Source: Acidimicrobiales bacterium (GTDB lineage: Bacteria; Actinomycetota; Acidimicrobiia; Acidimicrobiales; Acidimicrobilacustridaceae). Taken from it: 64,000 bases of DNA. Every line of letters starts with the position of its first letter. Within the stretch, counting starts at the first letter, position 1. This document shows positions 43,196 to 51,868 of the stretch, piece after piece. The notes under the pieces are model-generated. The model had not been told where the DNA came from and ran no database searches. It worked only from the letters and a program-made list of their open reading frames with translations. The stretch lies in NCBI GenBank assembly GCA_025455885.1, contig JALOLR010000001.1, positions 9,441 through 73,440 on the forward strand, in the 5' to 3' direction. Made by a program: the position numbers and the translations under genes.

Positions 43196-44169
43196 TGCTG
43201 GCCCGGGACGCCGAGAGCCTCTTCTGGATCGGGCGGTACATGGAGCGGGCCGAGGACACCGCCCGCCTCCTCGACGTCACCTACCACGGCCTGCTCGAGA
43301 CCACCGCTGCCGAGGAGCGAGCCGCCTGGGGTGGGGTGCTGGCCGCCGTCGGGCTGCACGAGGCGTTCGCCGCGACGGGTCGGCCCATGAACGCCGGCGC
43401 GGTGTCGGAGTTCCTGGTCCTCGACCGGGAGAACCAGGGGTCGATCGTCGCCGCCGTCGAGCAGGCTCGTGAGAACGCCCGGACCGTGCGGGGATGGCTG
43501 TCCACCGAGCTGTGGGGTGCCATCAACTCGTTCTGCCTCGGTCTCCGCAGCCGCAACCTCGCCGCCGACCTCGAGCACCAGCCCCACGAGCTGTACGGCA
43601 TGGTGCGCAGCGAGTGCCAGGCGGTGGCCGGTGTGGCCCACGAGACCCTGGCGCGCGACGAGGGCTGGCGCTTCCTCGAGCTCGGCTGGCACCTCGAACG
43701 CGCCGAGTGGGCGTGTCGGCTGTTGCGGGTCCGCCAGGGCCAGCTCACCTCGGCCGGGTTCCACGAGTGGGTCGGCACGCTGCGGTCGGCGTCGGCGCTC
43801 GAGGCGTACCGCCGCAACCACCGTGGGTCGATGGATCCTGCCGACGTCGTCGCCTTCCTGTTGCTGTCGCGCACCTTTCCCCGTTCGGTCCTGCACTCGC
43901 TGCGCACCGCCGAGGACAGCCTCAAGCTGCTCGAAGCGGGGAGCCCCGAACTGGTCCGCCCGCTCCGGTTGCTCGGCCGGCTGCGCGCCGACCTCGAGTT
44001 CGCCGACATGAGCGAGCTGATGGCGGGGGGCCTGGCCGAGGAGCTGGCCCGAGTGCAGGACGGGATCCGCCAGGTCGGCACGGCGGTGACGGTGCAGTAC
44101 TTCACGAACAGCCACGAGCTGGACCTGCACTCGCTGAAGGTGTTGCCCGGTGACCGGTGGGCGTCGTGA
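43195..44169 (+). CDS. Alpha-E domain protein (DUF403)
   Basis: A 324-residue all-helical alpha-E protein. LARDAESLFWIGRYMERAEDTARLLDVTYH is the N-terminal signature; conserved Glu/His clusters follow (WRFLELGWHLERAEWACRLL). Function unknown, always seen with ATP-grasp and transglutaminase partners. ATG 43195 shares one base with the preceding stop (TGATG). Confidence 0.92.
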   Translation: MLARDAESLFWIGRYMERAEDTARLLDVTYHGLLETTAAEERAAWGGVLAAVGLHEAFAATGRPMNAGAVSEFLVLDRENQGSIVAAVEQARENARTVRGWLSTELWGAINSFCLGLRSRNLAADLEHQPHELYGMVRSECQAVAGVAHETLARDEGWRFLELGWHLERAEWACRLLRVRQGQLTSAGFHEWVGTLRSASALEAYRRNHRGSMDPADVVAFLLLSRTFPRSVLHSLRTAEDSLKLLEAGSPELVRPLRLLGRLRADLEFADMSELMAGGLAEELARVQDGIRQVGTAVTVQYFTNSHELDLHSLKVLPGDRWAS

Positions 44170-45089
44170 GGCTCGACATCCGCTACCGCACGTCGTTCAC
44201 CTACGACGACCTGGTCAGGGAGTCGCAGAACGAGCTGCGGGCCTGCCCGACCAGTGACGCCTACCAGAACCTGGTGAGCTACCGGGTCACGACGTCGCCG
44301 TCGTCGAAGGTGTCGTCGTTCATCGACTACTGGGGCACCCGGGTCGACGCGTTCGGCCACCGGTCGCCGCACATCGCCCTCGAGGTCACCGCGACCGCCA
44401 CGGTCGAGACGTACCCCCGCCCGATGCTGAGCGCGGCGAGCCCCCGCTGGGCGCTCGAGGACCTGGCCTTCCGCGACGCCCACGCCGAGTACCTCGAACC
44501 GTCCCCGCACGCCGACTGGGGTCAGGGCGTCACCGAGGCGGCGCGGCTCCAGTCCGAGCTCGTCGGCCCCGACACCGTGAGCGCCGTGCTCGCCATGCAC
44601 CGGACGGTCGGCACCGTGTTGGAGTACACCCCGGGAGCCACGAAGGTGGGCGTGTCGGTCGAGGACGTCCTGCGCGACGGCCACGGTGTGTGCCAGGACT
44701 TCGCCCACCTCGCCGTGGCGCTGTGCCGCAGCCAGGGGATCCCGGCCCGCTACGTGTCGGGCTACCTGTTCACCCGCGACGAGACCAAGAACATCGACCC
44801 CGCCGACGACCCGGCGATGGGCGACGACGACGACACCGTCGTCGTGCAGACCCATGCCTGGTTCGAGGCTGCCGTGCCGGGCTTCGGTTGGATCGCTCTC
44901 GATCCCACCAACCAGCAACCGGTCGGGCAGCGCCACGTGAAGATCGGCCACGGCCGTGACTACGACGACGTGCAGCCGCTGCGCGGGGTGTTCTCGGGGC
45001 ACGCCCAGGCGCTCGTCGAACCCCACGTGGAGATCCGCCGCCTCGCCGTCTCCGAGAACCAGTACCAGCTCTCCGCCCTCCAGCAGTAG
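44166..45089 (+). CDS. Transglutaminase-like cysteine peptidase/amidase
   Basis: A 307-residue protein with a bacterial transglutaminase N-terminal beta-domain (LDIRYRTSFTYDDLVRESQNELR) and the transglutaminase-like core. The triad is visible: C176 in DGHGVCQDFAHL, H230 in QTHAWFEA and D246 in LDPTN. Partner in the ATP-grasp/alpha-E operon, where it could process or cross-link a peptide. GTG 44166 overlaps the preceding stop; GTG 44157 is an alternative. Confidence 0.92.
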   Translation: MRLDIRYRTSFTYDDLVRESQNELRACPTSDAYQNLVSYRVTTSPSSKVSSFIDYWGTRVDAFGHRSPHIALEVTATATVETYPRPMLSAASPRWALEDLAFRDAHAEYLEPSPHADWGQGVTEAARLQSELVGPDTVSAVLAMHRTVGTVLEYTPGATKVGVSVEDVLRDGHGVCQDFAHLAVALCRSQGIPARYVSGYLFTRDETKNIDPADDPAMGDDDDTVVVQTHAWFEAAVPGFGWIALDPTNQQPVGQRHVKIGHGRDYDDVQPLRGVFSGHAQALVEPHVEIRRLAVSENQYQLSALQQ

Positions 45090-45163
45090 GGCCGTCGCCC
45101 CCTCCGGAACGACGGTCGGCGCCGCCCCGCCCCCTGGGTAGGCTCCGACACGTTCCCGAGGAG

Positions 45164-46573
45164 GTGGTCCCCACGGCCGAGAAGTTCGACGTCGTCATCA
45201 TCGGTGGAGGTCCCGGTGGCTACGCGGCTGCGCTGTACGGCGCGTCAGCGGGTCTGTCGGTGGCGCTCGTCGAGAAGCACAAGGTCGGCGGCACATGCCT
45301 CCACGTCGGCTGCGTGCCCGCCAAGGAGCTGCTCGAGACGGCCTCCGTGCACCGCACCATCGTCGACGCCGCGACGTTCGGCATCGCCGCAGGCGAGCCG
45401 ACGCTCGACTTCTCCGTCACCCAGGCCCGCAAGCAGCAGGTGATCGACCAGCTCTTCGGCGGCCTCAGCGGCCTGCTCAAGGCCCGCAAGGTCACGGTGT
45501 TCGACGGCACCGGCACGCTGCACGCCGACCACCTCGTCAAGGTCACCGGCGGCGAGTCGGGCGACGTCGAGCTCCACGGCACCCACGTCGTGCTGGCCTC
45601 GGGTTCGGTGCCGCGCACCATCCCCGGCTTCGACGTCGACGCCCCGACGGTGGTCACCTCCGACGAGCTGCTCTCGGTCGAGCGGCTCCCGGCCTCCGCG
45701 GTGGTCATCGGCGGCGGGGCGATCGGCTGTGAGTTCGCGTCGATGATGAGCGACCTCGGCACCGACGTCACCATCCTCGAGGCACTCCCCAAGATCCTCC
45801 CGGGCTGCGACGACGACATCACGCGGGTCGTGCTCAAGTCCTTCAAGAAGCGCGGCATCGACGTGCGCACCGGTGTGGCGGTCACCGGGCACGACCCCCA
45901 CGACGGCGGCACGACCGTCCGCTTCGGCGACGACGAGTCCATCGACGTCGAGATGGTCGTGGTGTCCGTCGGGCGCCGACCGCTGTCGGAGAACCTCGGC
46001 CTCGAGGGCACCGCCGTCAAGATCACCGAGCGTGGGCACGTCGACGTCGACGAGGGCTATCGCACCGCCGAGCCGGGTGTCTACGCGGTCGGCGACCTGA
46101 TCGCCACACCGGCGCTGGCCCACGTGGGCTTCGCCGAGGGCATCTGCGTGATCCAGGACATGCTCGGCGAGGACCCCGTCCCGGTCGACGACGCGCGGGT
46201 GCCATGGTGCATCTACTGCCACCCCGAGGTCAGCTTCGTCGGGTACTCCGAGGCGGCTGCCAAGGAGGCGGGCTACGACGTGGTCGTCAGCAAGCACCGC
46301 TACACCGGCAACGCCCGAGCGCTCATCCTCGACGAGCCCGAGGGCATGGTGAAGATCATCGCCGAGCGCCGCCCCGACGGCACCGGTGGCCGCCTGCTCG
46401 GGGTCCACATGGTGGGCCCGTGGGTGACCGAGCAGCTGGGCCAGGCCTATCTGGCCGTCAACTGGGAGGCCACCGCCGACGAGGTCGCCCACTTCATCCA
46501 GCCCCACCCCTCGCTGAGCGAGCTCTTCGGTGAGAGCGTTCTCGCCCTCACCGGGCGCTCGCTGCACGGCTGA
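45164..46573 (+). CDS. lpd: Dihydrolipoamide dehydrogenase (E3)
   Basis: The flavoprotein E3 reoxidises the dihydrolipoyl arm of E2 with NAD+. FDVVIIGGGPGGYAAAL binds FAD, the redox disulfide is GGTCLHVGCVPAK, VVIGGGAIGCEFASMM binds NAD, and the C-terminal HPSLSELF-type segment HPHPSLSE has the catalytic His-Glu pair. Annotated from GTG 45164, but the GGAGG at 45160-45164 overlaps that codon; the ACG at 45173 sits 8 nt after GGAGG and would begin (M)AEKFDVVIIG, the usual N-terminus. The true start may therefore be a non-canonical ACG (466 residues). It heads the lpd-E2-lipBA block. Confidence 0.95.
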   Translation: MVPTAEKFDVVIIGGGPGGYAAALYGASAGLSVALVEKHKVGGTCLHVGCVPAKELLETASVHRTIVDAATFGIAAGEPTLDFSVTQARKQQVIDQLFGGLSGLLKARKVTVFDGTGTLHADHLVKVTGGESGDVELHGTHVVLASGSVPRTIPGFDVDAPTVVTSDELLSVERLPASAVVIGGGAIGCEFASMMSDLGTDVTILEALPKILPGCDDDITRVVLKSFKKRGIDVRTGVAVTGHDPHDGGTTVRFGDDESIDVEMVVVSVGRRPLSENLGLEGTAVKITERGHVDVDEGYRTAEPGVYAVGDLIATPALAHVGFAEGICVIQDMLGEDPVPVDDARVPWCIYCHPEVSFVGYSEAAAKEAGYDVVVSKHRYTGNARALILDEPEGMVKIIAERRPDGTGGRLLGVHMVGPWVTEQLGQAYLAVNWEATADEVAHFIQPHPSLSELFGESVLALTGRSLHG

Positions 46574-46616
46574 CTCCCCCCGCCCGCCGCCACCCTGATC
46601 CGCAGAGGAACGTCAC

Positions 46617-47999
46617 ATGGCCGAGATCCAGCTGCCCCAACTCGGTGAGTCGGTCACCGAGGGCACCATCACGAAGTGGTTCAAGCAGGTGGGCGACGCC
46701 ATCGCCGAGGACGAGGTGCTGTTCGAGGTCTCGACCGACAAGGTCGACTCGGAGGTGCCCTCGCCGGTGTCCGGGGTGCTCACCGAGATCCGGGTGCCGG
46801 AGGGCGACACGGTCGACGTGGGCACCGTCCTCGCGGTGGTCGGCGACGAGAGCGCAGGGGCGGCCGCTGCGCCCGCGCCGGCCGCCGAGCCGGAACCCAC
46901 GCCCGAGCCGGAGGCCGCCCCCGCCGCCGAGCCGCCCGTCCCTGCGCCGGCCGCCGCCCCGCCTGCGCCGGTAGTGGCGCCCCCGCCCACCCCCGCGCCC
47001 GCCCCGCCGGCACCGGCGGCGCCGACCGCGGCGAGCGGTGCGACCACCGGTCGGCTGCTCTCGCCGATCGTGCGCCAACTGGTGAACGACTACGGCCTCG
47101 ACCCCGGTCGCATCGTCGGGTCGGGAGCCGGCGGTCGCATCACGCGCGCCGACGTCGACCGGGCCATCCGTGACGGCTCCGCCGCCGCTCCGCCGGCTCA
47201 GGCCCCGGCTGCCCCGGCCGCGTCCTCGCCGGGTGCGCCGGCGTCGGGCGGCACCCGTCGCCCCGCTCCCGTGCCGCGCTCGGGCACGGGCGACACCGTC
47301 GAGCCGCTCAACAACATCCGGCGTCGCACCGGCGAGCACATGGTCATGTCGAAGGCCACGTCCCCGCACGCCTACTCGGTCGTCGAGGTCGACTACGAGA
47401 ACGTCGAGCGGGTCCGGCGCCGGCACCGGGAGGCGTTCAAGGCCGATGAGGGCTTCAGCCTCACCTACCTGCCGTTCATCGCCAGGGCGGTCATCGATGC
47501 GCTCCGGCTCTACCCGCACATGAACGCCTCGGTGGGTGAGGGCGAGCTGGTGGTCCACAACTTCGTCAACCTGTCGGTGGCCGTCGACCTCGACTTCGAG
47601 GGCCTCCTCGCCCCGGTGGTCCACAACGCCGACGACATGCGGTTGCGGGCCATCGCCCGGCGCATCAACGAGCTGGCCGACCGCGCCCGCACGAAGAAGC
47701 TGTCCGCCGACGACATCGTCGGAGGCACCTTCACGCTCTCGAACTCCGGGTCGTTCGGCAGCCACCTGGTGCTGCCGGTCATCAACCAGCCCCAGGTCGC
47801 CATCCTCAGCACCGACGGGGTGAGCCGCAAGCCCGTCGTGGTCACCGACGCCGACGGTGGCGAGTCGATCGCCATCCACTCCGTCGGCCTCCTCGGGATG
47901 GGCTGGGACCACCGCGCCTTCGACGGGGCCTACGCGGCGGCATTCCTGCGTGAGGTGAAGGAGACGCTGCAGTCCCGTGACTGGGAGAGCGAGCTGTGA
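46617..47999 (+). CDS. Lipoyl-dependent dihydrolipoamide acyltransferase (E2)
   Basis: A 460-residue E2. Residues 1-78 form one lipoyl domain with the lipoylated lysine K42 in STDKVDSEV. A long Ala/Pro-rich linker leads to a peripheral subunit-binding domain (SPIVRQLVNDYGLDPGRIVGSG), another linker, and a catalytic acyltransferase domain with the C-terminal WDHRAFDGAY (HxxxDG). It could serve pyruvate, 2-oxoglutarate or branched-chain 2-oxoacid dehydrogenase; AceE and Lpd in the window favour pyruvate. AGAGGAAC precedes ATG. Confidence 0.93.
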   Translation: MAEIQLPQLGESVTEGTITKWFKQVGDAIAEDEVLFEVSTDKVDSEVPSPVSGVLTEIRVPEGDTVDVGTVLAVVGDESAGAAAAPAPAAEPEPTPEPEAAPAAEPPVPAPAAAPPAPVVAPPPTPAPAPPAPAAPTAASGATTGRLLSPIVRQLVNDYGLDPGRIVGSGAGGRITRADVDRAIRDGSAAAPPAQAPAAPAASSPGAPASGGTRRPAPVPRSGTGDTVEPLNNIRRRTGEHMVMSKATSPHAYSVVEVDYENVERVRRRHREAFKADEGFSLTYLPFIARAVIDALRLYPHMNASVGEGELVVHNFVNLSVAVDLDFEGLLAPVVHNADDMRLRAIARRINELADRARTKKLSADDIVGGTFTLSNSGSFGSHLVLPVINQPQVAILSTDGVSRKPVVVTDADGGESIAIHSVGLLGMGWDHRAFDGAYAAAFLREVKETLQSRDWESEL

Positions 48000-48015
48000 C
48001 GGTGCGCCGACGGCC

Positions 48016-49815
48016 ATGACGGCACCGGGTGGCCCGCCGGGAGCGCACGACCCGATCGGGCGCGCCCCGCTGCGGGTCCGCTGGTTGGGCTCGGTGCCCT
48101 ACGGCGAGGCTCACGCCCTCCAGCACGCCCTGTTCGCCGGTCGCGACGACTGGCTGTTGCTGCTCGAGCACCCGCACGTCTACACGCTCGGCGCCCGGGG
48201 GCGTCCGGAGAACGTCCTCGTCGACCCGGCCGACGTCGGGGCCGAACTGGTCCGCAGCGACCGGGGCGGCGACGTCACCTATCACGGACCCGGGCAGTTG
48301 GTCGGCTATCCGATCTTCACCGTTCCCGGCAAGCGCGGTGGAGGCATGGCCGACACCGTCGCCTACGTGTGCTCGGTCGAGCAGCTCGTGATCGACACCC
48401 TCGCCGACCTCGGCCTCCCCGGAGCGGGCCGTCTCCGCGAGTACCCCGGCGTGTGGGTGGATCCCGGGGGGCCCACCCCCCGCAAGATCGCGGCCATCGG
48501 CGTGCGCCTCGACCGGGGGCGCTCGATGCACGGCTTCGCCCTCAATGTCGCCCCCGACATGTCGATGTTCGGCCACATCGTGCCGTGCGGGATCCCCGAC
48601 AAGGGCGTCACATCCCTCGCCGAGGAGGGCGTCGACGTGACGATGGGTGACGTCGTCGACGCGCTCGTCGCCCGGGCGGTCGAGCGGTGGGCACCTGACG
48701 GGCGCCGTTGGGAGCGGGTCGGCGTCGTCGGCGCCCGGGCCGACGACCGCGACCTCTCGGCGTTCAGCCGAGGGCGTGGCGCCGGCGCCCCGGTCCGCAC
48801 CGCTGCGGACCATCGTGGCGAGGGCGCGCCTGGTCCCGCGGGCGAGGTGGCCGACCAGGGGGCCGACCGGGTGGCTGTGGAGGTGGCCGTGGACGGTCCG
48901 TCGCGGCGGCTCCGGGGCCGCCTCGCCGACGCCGGGGTGGTGGGCGGCCTCGCCGTCGCCGAGCGCAAGCCCGAGTGGCTCCGGGCGCCGCTGCGCCTCG
49001 ATCCTGCCGTGATCGCCACCGAGCGCACGGTCCGCGACCTCGGACTGGTGACCGTGTGCGAGGAGGCCGGGTGCCCCAACCGCTCCGAGTGCTGGGCCGA
49101 CGGGACGGCCACCTTCATGATCAACGGGGAGCGCTGCACGCGGGCGTGCGGGTTCTGCCTGGTCGACACCCGCAAGCCCGCCCCGCTCGACCCGACCGAG
49201 CCCGAACGGGTCGCCGAGGCCGTCGAGCGGATGGCCCTGGGCTTCGCCGTCGTCACCACCGTCGCCCGCGACGACCTCCCCGACGAGGGCGCCGGGGCCA
49301 TGGCCGCCACCGTCCATGCCATACGGCGCCGCACCCCGCACGTGCAGGTCGAGGTCCTCATCTCGGACTGCCGGGGCCGCCCGGAGGCCCTCGACCTGAT
49401 CTTCGCCAGCCGGCCCGACATCGTGAACCACAACGTGGAGACCGTCCCGAGGCTGCAACGGGCGGTCCGGCCCTCGGCCGGCTACGCCCGTTCGCTGGCG
49501 GTGCTCGCCCGGGCCCGGGCCGCCGGCCTGGCCACCAAGTCGGGGCTGGTGGTCGGCATGGGGGAGACCGACGACGAGGTGGAGGGCACGCTCGCCGATC
49601 TGGCCGGGGTCGGGGTGGGGATCGTGACCATCGGGCAGTACCTGCGTCCGACCTCGCACCACCTCCCCGTCGACCGTTGGGTCCCGCCGGACCGGTTCGA
49701 CCGGTACCGCGCCGTGGGCGAGGCCCTCGGGCTGGCCCACGTCGAGTCGAGCCCGCTCACGCGGTCGAGCTACCACGCCCGCCAGGCCGCCGACGCCGCC
49801 TCGGCGGGGGTCTGA
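48016..49815 (+). CDS. lipB-lipA: LipB-LipA fusion: octanoyltransferase + lipoyl synthase
   Basis: One uninterrupted frame of 599 residues. Residues about 15-235 are LipB, which moves octanoyl from acyl carrier protein to E2: RSDRGGDVTYHGPGQLVGYP, K157 in RKIAAIGVR and C191 in VPCGIPDKGVTS (same 34-residue spacing as in E. coli LipB). Residues about 300-599 are LipA, which inserts sulfur: auxiliary cluster C348-x4-C353-x5-C359, radical-SAM C374-x3-C378-x2-C381, and the C-terminal RSSYHA. A linker of about 60 Arg/Ala/Gly residues joins them. lipB and lipA are normally adjacent separate genes; I know of no common fusion. A second start inside the linker could also give free LipA. Confidence 0.9.
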   Translation: MTAPGGPPGAHDPIGRAPLRVRWLGSVPYGEAHALQHALFAGRDDWLLLLEHPHVYTLGARGRPENVLVDPADVGAELVRSDRGGDVTYHGPGQLVGYPIFTVPGKRGGGMADTVAYVCSVEQLVIDTLADLGLPGAGRLREYPGVWVDPGGPTPRKIAAIGVRLDRGRSMHGFALNVAPDMSMFGHIVPCGIPDKGVTSLAEEGVDVTMGDVVDALVARAVERWAPDGRRWERVGVVGARADDRDLSAFSRGRGAGAPVRTAADHRGEGAPGPAGEVADQGADRVAVEVAVDGPSRRLRGRLADAGVVGGLAVAERKPEWLRAPLRLDPAVIATERTVRDLGLVTVCEEAGCPNRSECWADGTATFMINGERCTRACGFCLVDTRKPAPLDPTEPERVAEAVERMALGFAVVTTVARDDLPDEGAGAMAATVHAIRRRTPHVQVEVLISDCRGRPEALDLIFASRPDIVNHNVETVPRLQRAVRPSAGYARSLAVLARARAAGLATKSGLVVGMGETDDEVEGTLADLAGVGVGIVTIGQYLRPTSHHLPVDRWVPPDRFDRYRAVGEALGLAHVESSPLTRSSYHARQAADAASAGV

Positions 49816-49830
49816 CACCAGGCCCACCGG

Positions 49831-49836
49831 TAGCCT
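49831..49836 (+). promoter_or_regulatory. -10 box TAGCCT
   Basis: TAGCCT lies 6 nt before GTG 49843, no Shine-Dalgarno. Confidence 0.5.
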
Positions 49837-49842
49837 CCGGAC

Positions 49843-50949
49843 GTGCACGCTGACCGCCTGGCCCGGGTTCGGGCCGCCATGGACGCCGCCGGCGTCGACG
49901 TCTGCCTCCTCTCGGTCGGCCCCGATCTGCCGTGGCTCACCGGGTACGAGGCGATGCCGCTCGAACGCCTCACGATGCTCGTCGTCCCCCGTGAGGGCGA
50001 CGCCACGCTGGTGGTGCCGAACCTCGAGGTGCCGAGGGTCGTCGAGCGCCCCGAGGTCTTCGGGGTGCGGGGTTGGGGGGAGACGGAGGACCCCGTCGCC
50101 ATCGTCGCCGACCTCGTCGGGCCGGCCGGGGTGGCGGCGATCGGCAACCACACCTGGGCCCAGTTCCTCGTCGGGCTCCAGACGGTCCGACCCGACCTCC
50201 GGTTCACGACCTCCTCGGAGGTCGTCGGCCCGCTCCGGGCGGTCAAGGACGCGGCCGAGGTCGAGGCGTTGCGCCGCGCCGCGGCGGCCGTGGACCGCAT
50301 CGCCGGTGAGCTCCAGAGCGGTGCCGTCGCACTCGTCGGTCGCACCGAGGCCGAGGTGTCCGCGGAGCTCGGCCGGCGCATCCTCGCCGAGGGTCACGGC
50401 CGGGTGAACTTCGCCATCGTTGCCGCCGGGCCCAACGCGGCCAGCCCCCACCACGAGCCCGGCGACCGCGTCATCGGCCCCGGCGAGGTCGTGCTGTGCG
50501 ACTTCGGCGGGACGATGTTCGTCGAGGGCGGCGCCGGCTACTGCTCCGACATCACCCGGTGCGTCGTCACGGGCCCGATCCCCGACGACGTGGCCGAGGT
50601 CTACGGGGTGCTCCAGGAGGCCCAGGCCGCCGCCGTCGAGGCCGGCGTGCCCGGGACGCCCTGCGAGGTCGTCGACGCCGCCGCCCGGCGCATCATCGCC
50701 GACGCCGGCTACGGCGACCGCTTCGTCCACCGCACCGGGCACGGCATCGGGGTGGAGGCCCACGAGGACCCTTACATCGTCGACGGCAACACGACACCGC
50801 TCGTCCCGGGTCACGCCTATTCCGTCGAGCCCGGCATCTACCTGCCGGGTCGGTTCGGGCTGCGCCTCGAGGACATCGTCGTCACCACCCCGGACGGTCC
50901 GGAGGCGCTGAACCGCGCCGACCACCGGCTCGTGGCCGTCGACGCGTGA
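49843..50949 (+). CDS. M24 family Xaa-Pro peptidase-like protein
   Basis: A 368-residue pita-bread metallopeptidase. Metal ligands are visible: Asp in LCDFGGTM, Asp in CSDITRCV, His in HRTGHGIGVEAHE, Glu in SVEPGIYLP and Glu in RLEDIVV. The N-terminal creatinase-like domain covers residues 1-130. It is predicted to cleave N-terminal Xaa-Pro bonds, or to be a creatinase/dipeptidase relative. Transcribed from its own leaderless-type promoter. Confidence 0.92.
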   Translation: MHADRLARVRAAMDAAGVDVCLLSVGPDLPWLTGYEAMPLERLTMLVVPREGDATLVVPNLEVPRVVERPEVFGVRGWGETEDPVAIVADLVGPAGVAAIGNHTWAQFLVGLQTVRPDLRFTTSSEVVGPLRAVKDAAEVEALRRAAAAVDRIAGELQSGAVALVGRTEAEVSAELGRRILAEGHGRVNFAIVAAGPNAASPHHEPGDRVIGPGEVVLCDFGGTMFVEGGAGYCSDITRCVVTGPIPDDVAEVYGVLQEAQAAAVEAGVPGTPCEVVDAAARRIIADAGYGDRFVHRTGHGIGVEAHEDPYIVDGNTTPLVPGHAYSVEPGIYLPGRFGLRLEDIVVTTPDGPEALNRADHRLVAVDA

Positions 50950-50977
50950 GCTTCCCCGCGAAGGGCGCCCGGCCCCG

Positions 50978-51844
50978 GTGATCAGCTTCGACGCGGCCTC
51001 GGTGCTGCTGCAGTGGGCGACGGGCGGCCTGTTCTTCCTGTGGATCACGACCCGCCGTCGAGAGGTCTCCCTCGGCTACGGATGGCTCATGCGCGGCACG
51101 TACGGGTTGATGGCCGCCGGCGCGGCGTACATCGGGATCGCGGTGATCGAGCCGAACCTCGTCCGTGACGCGTCCGCGGTCGGGGTGGCGCTGGCGACCG
51201 GGTTCGCGCTGACCGTGTCCGTCGTCCGCCGCAAGGCCGGTGTGGCCGGCCAGGTCGAGCTGGCCGAGGCGCGCACCGCCCGGGTGGCGGCCATGACCGG
51301 CATCGAGCGCGAGGCCGCCGGCAAGGACGCGTCCGTGCCCGAGTTCGACCCCCGCCTCGACCTCGTCGCCCCGATCATCGGGGTGGTCGGCGTGGTGGCC
51401 GCCGCGGTGGCCGCCGCCGACGCCGCCGACGGCCGGGTGTGGTTGGCCGTGGCCCGCTTCGTCGTCGGGGCGGCCTTCCTCGGGGCCGTCACCGACGCCA
51501 TGCTGCTCGGCCACTGGTACCTCGTGCAGCCGGGGATGCCCCGCGGCCCGCTGCTCGAGCTGGTGCGCTGGACCGGGTGGCTCTGGGTGCCGGAGGTGGT
51601 GCTGCTCCTCGTCCCCGTGGGCATGGTCTCGGCCCTCAACGGCACCATCGACGACGGGTACAACGGCCTGCTGGCGTGGTTCTGGGCCATGTCCGTGGTC
51701 ACCACCATCGGGCTCGTGGTCGTCACCCGGCTCGCGCTCAAGGAGCGGTCCTACAGCGCCGTCATGGCCGCCACCGGCCTGCTCTACCTGGCGATCCTCA
51801 CCGCGTTCGGCATCGATCTCGTGGCGAGGGCGCTACTTTCCTGA
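50978..51844 (+). CDS. Polytopic membrane protein of unknown function
   Basis: A 288-residue protein with about eight hydrophobic helices. A conserved-looking loop SLGYGWLMRGTYG follows helix 1, and LLGHWYLVQPGMPRGPLLELVRW places a histidine at a helix end, which could bind a cofactor such as heme. The middle part has a long cytoplasmic loop of about 35 residues. I do not recognise the family. Start GTG 50978; it lies 28 bp after the peptidase gene, so read-through transcription is likely. Confidence 0.75.
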   Translation: MISFDAASVLLQWATGGLFFLWITTRRREVSLGYGWLMRGTYGLMAAGAAYIGIAVIEPNLVRDASAVGVALATGFALTVSVVRRKAGVAGQVELAEARTARVAAMTGIEREAAGKDASVPEFDPRLDLVAPIIGVVGVVAAAVAAADAADGRVWLAVARFVVGAAFLGAVTDAMLLGHWYLVQPGMPRGPLLELVRWTGWLWVPEVVLLLVPVGMVSALNGTIDDGYNGLLAWFWAMSVVTTIGLVVVTRLALKERSYSAVMAATGLLYLAILTAFGIDLVARALLS

Positions 51845-51868
51845 GTCTCGGGCGGGAAGGAGCTCCCC

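Noticed and set aside
47842-51048. 1068-residue minus-strand open frame
   Set aside because: It is antisense to lipBA, the M24 peptidase and the E2 3' end; composition is the Gly/Val/Asp/His/Arg mix typical of high-GC shadow frames.
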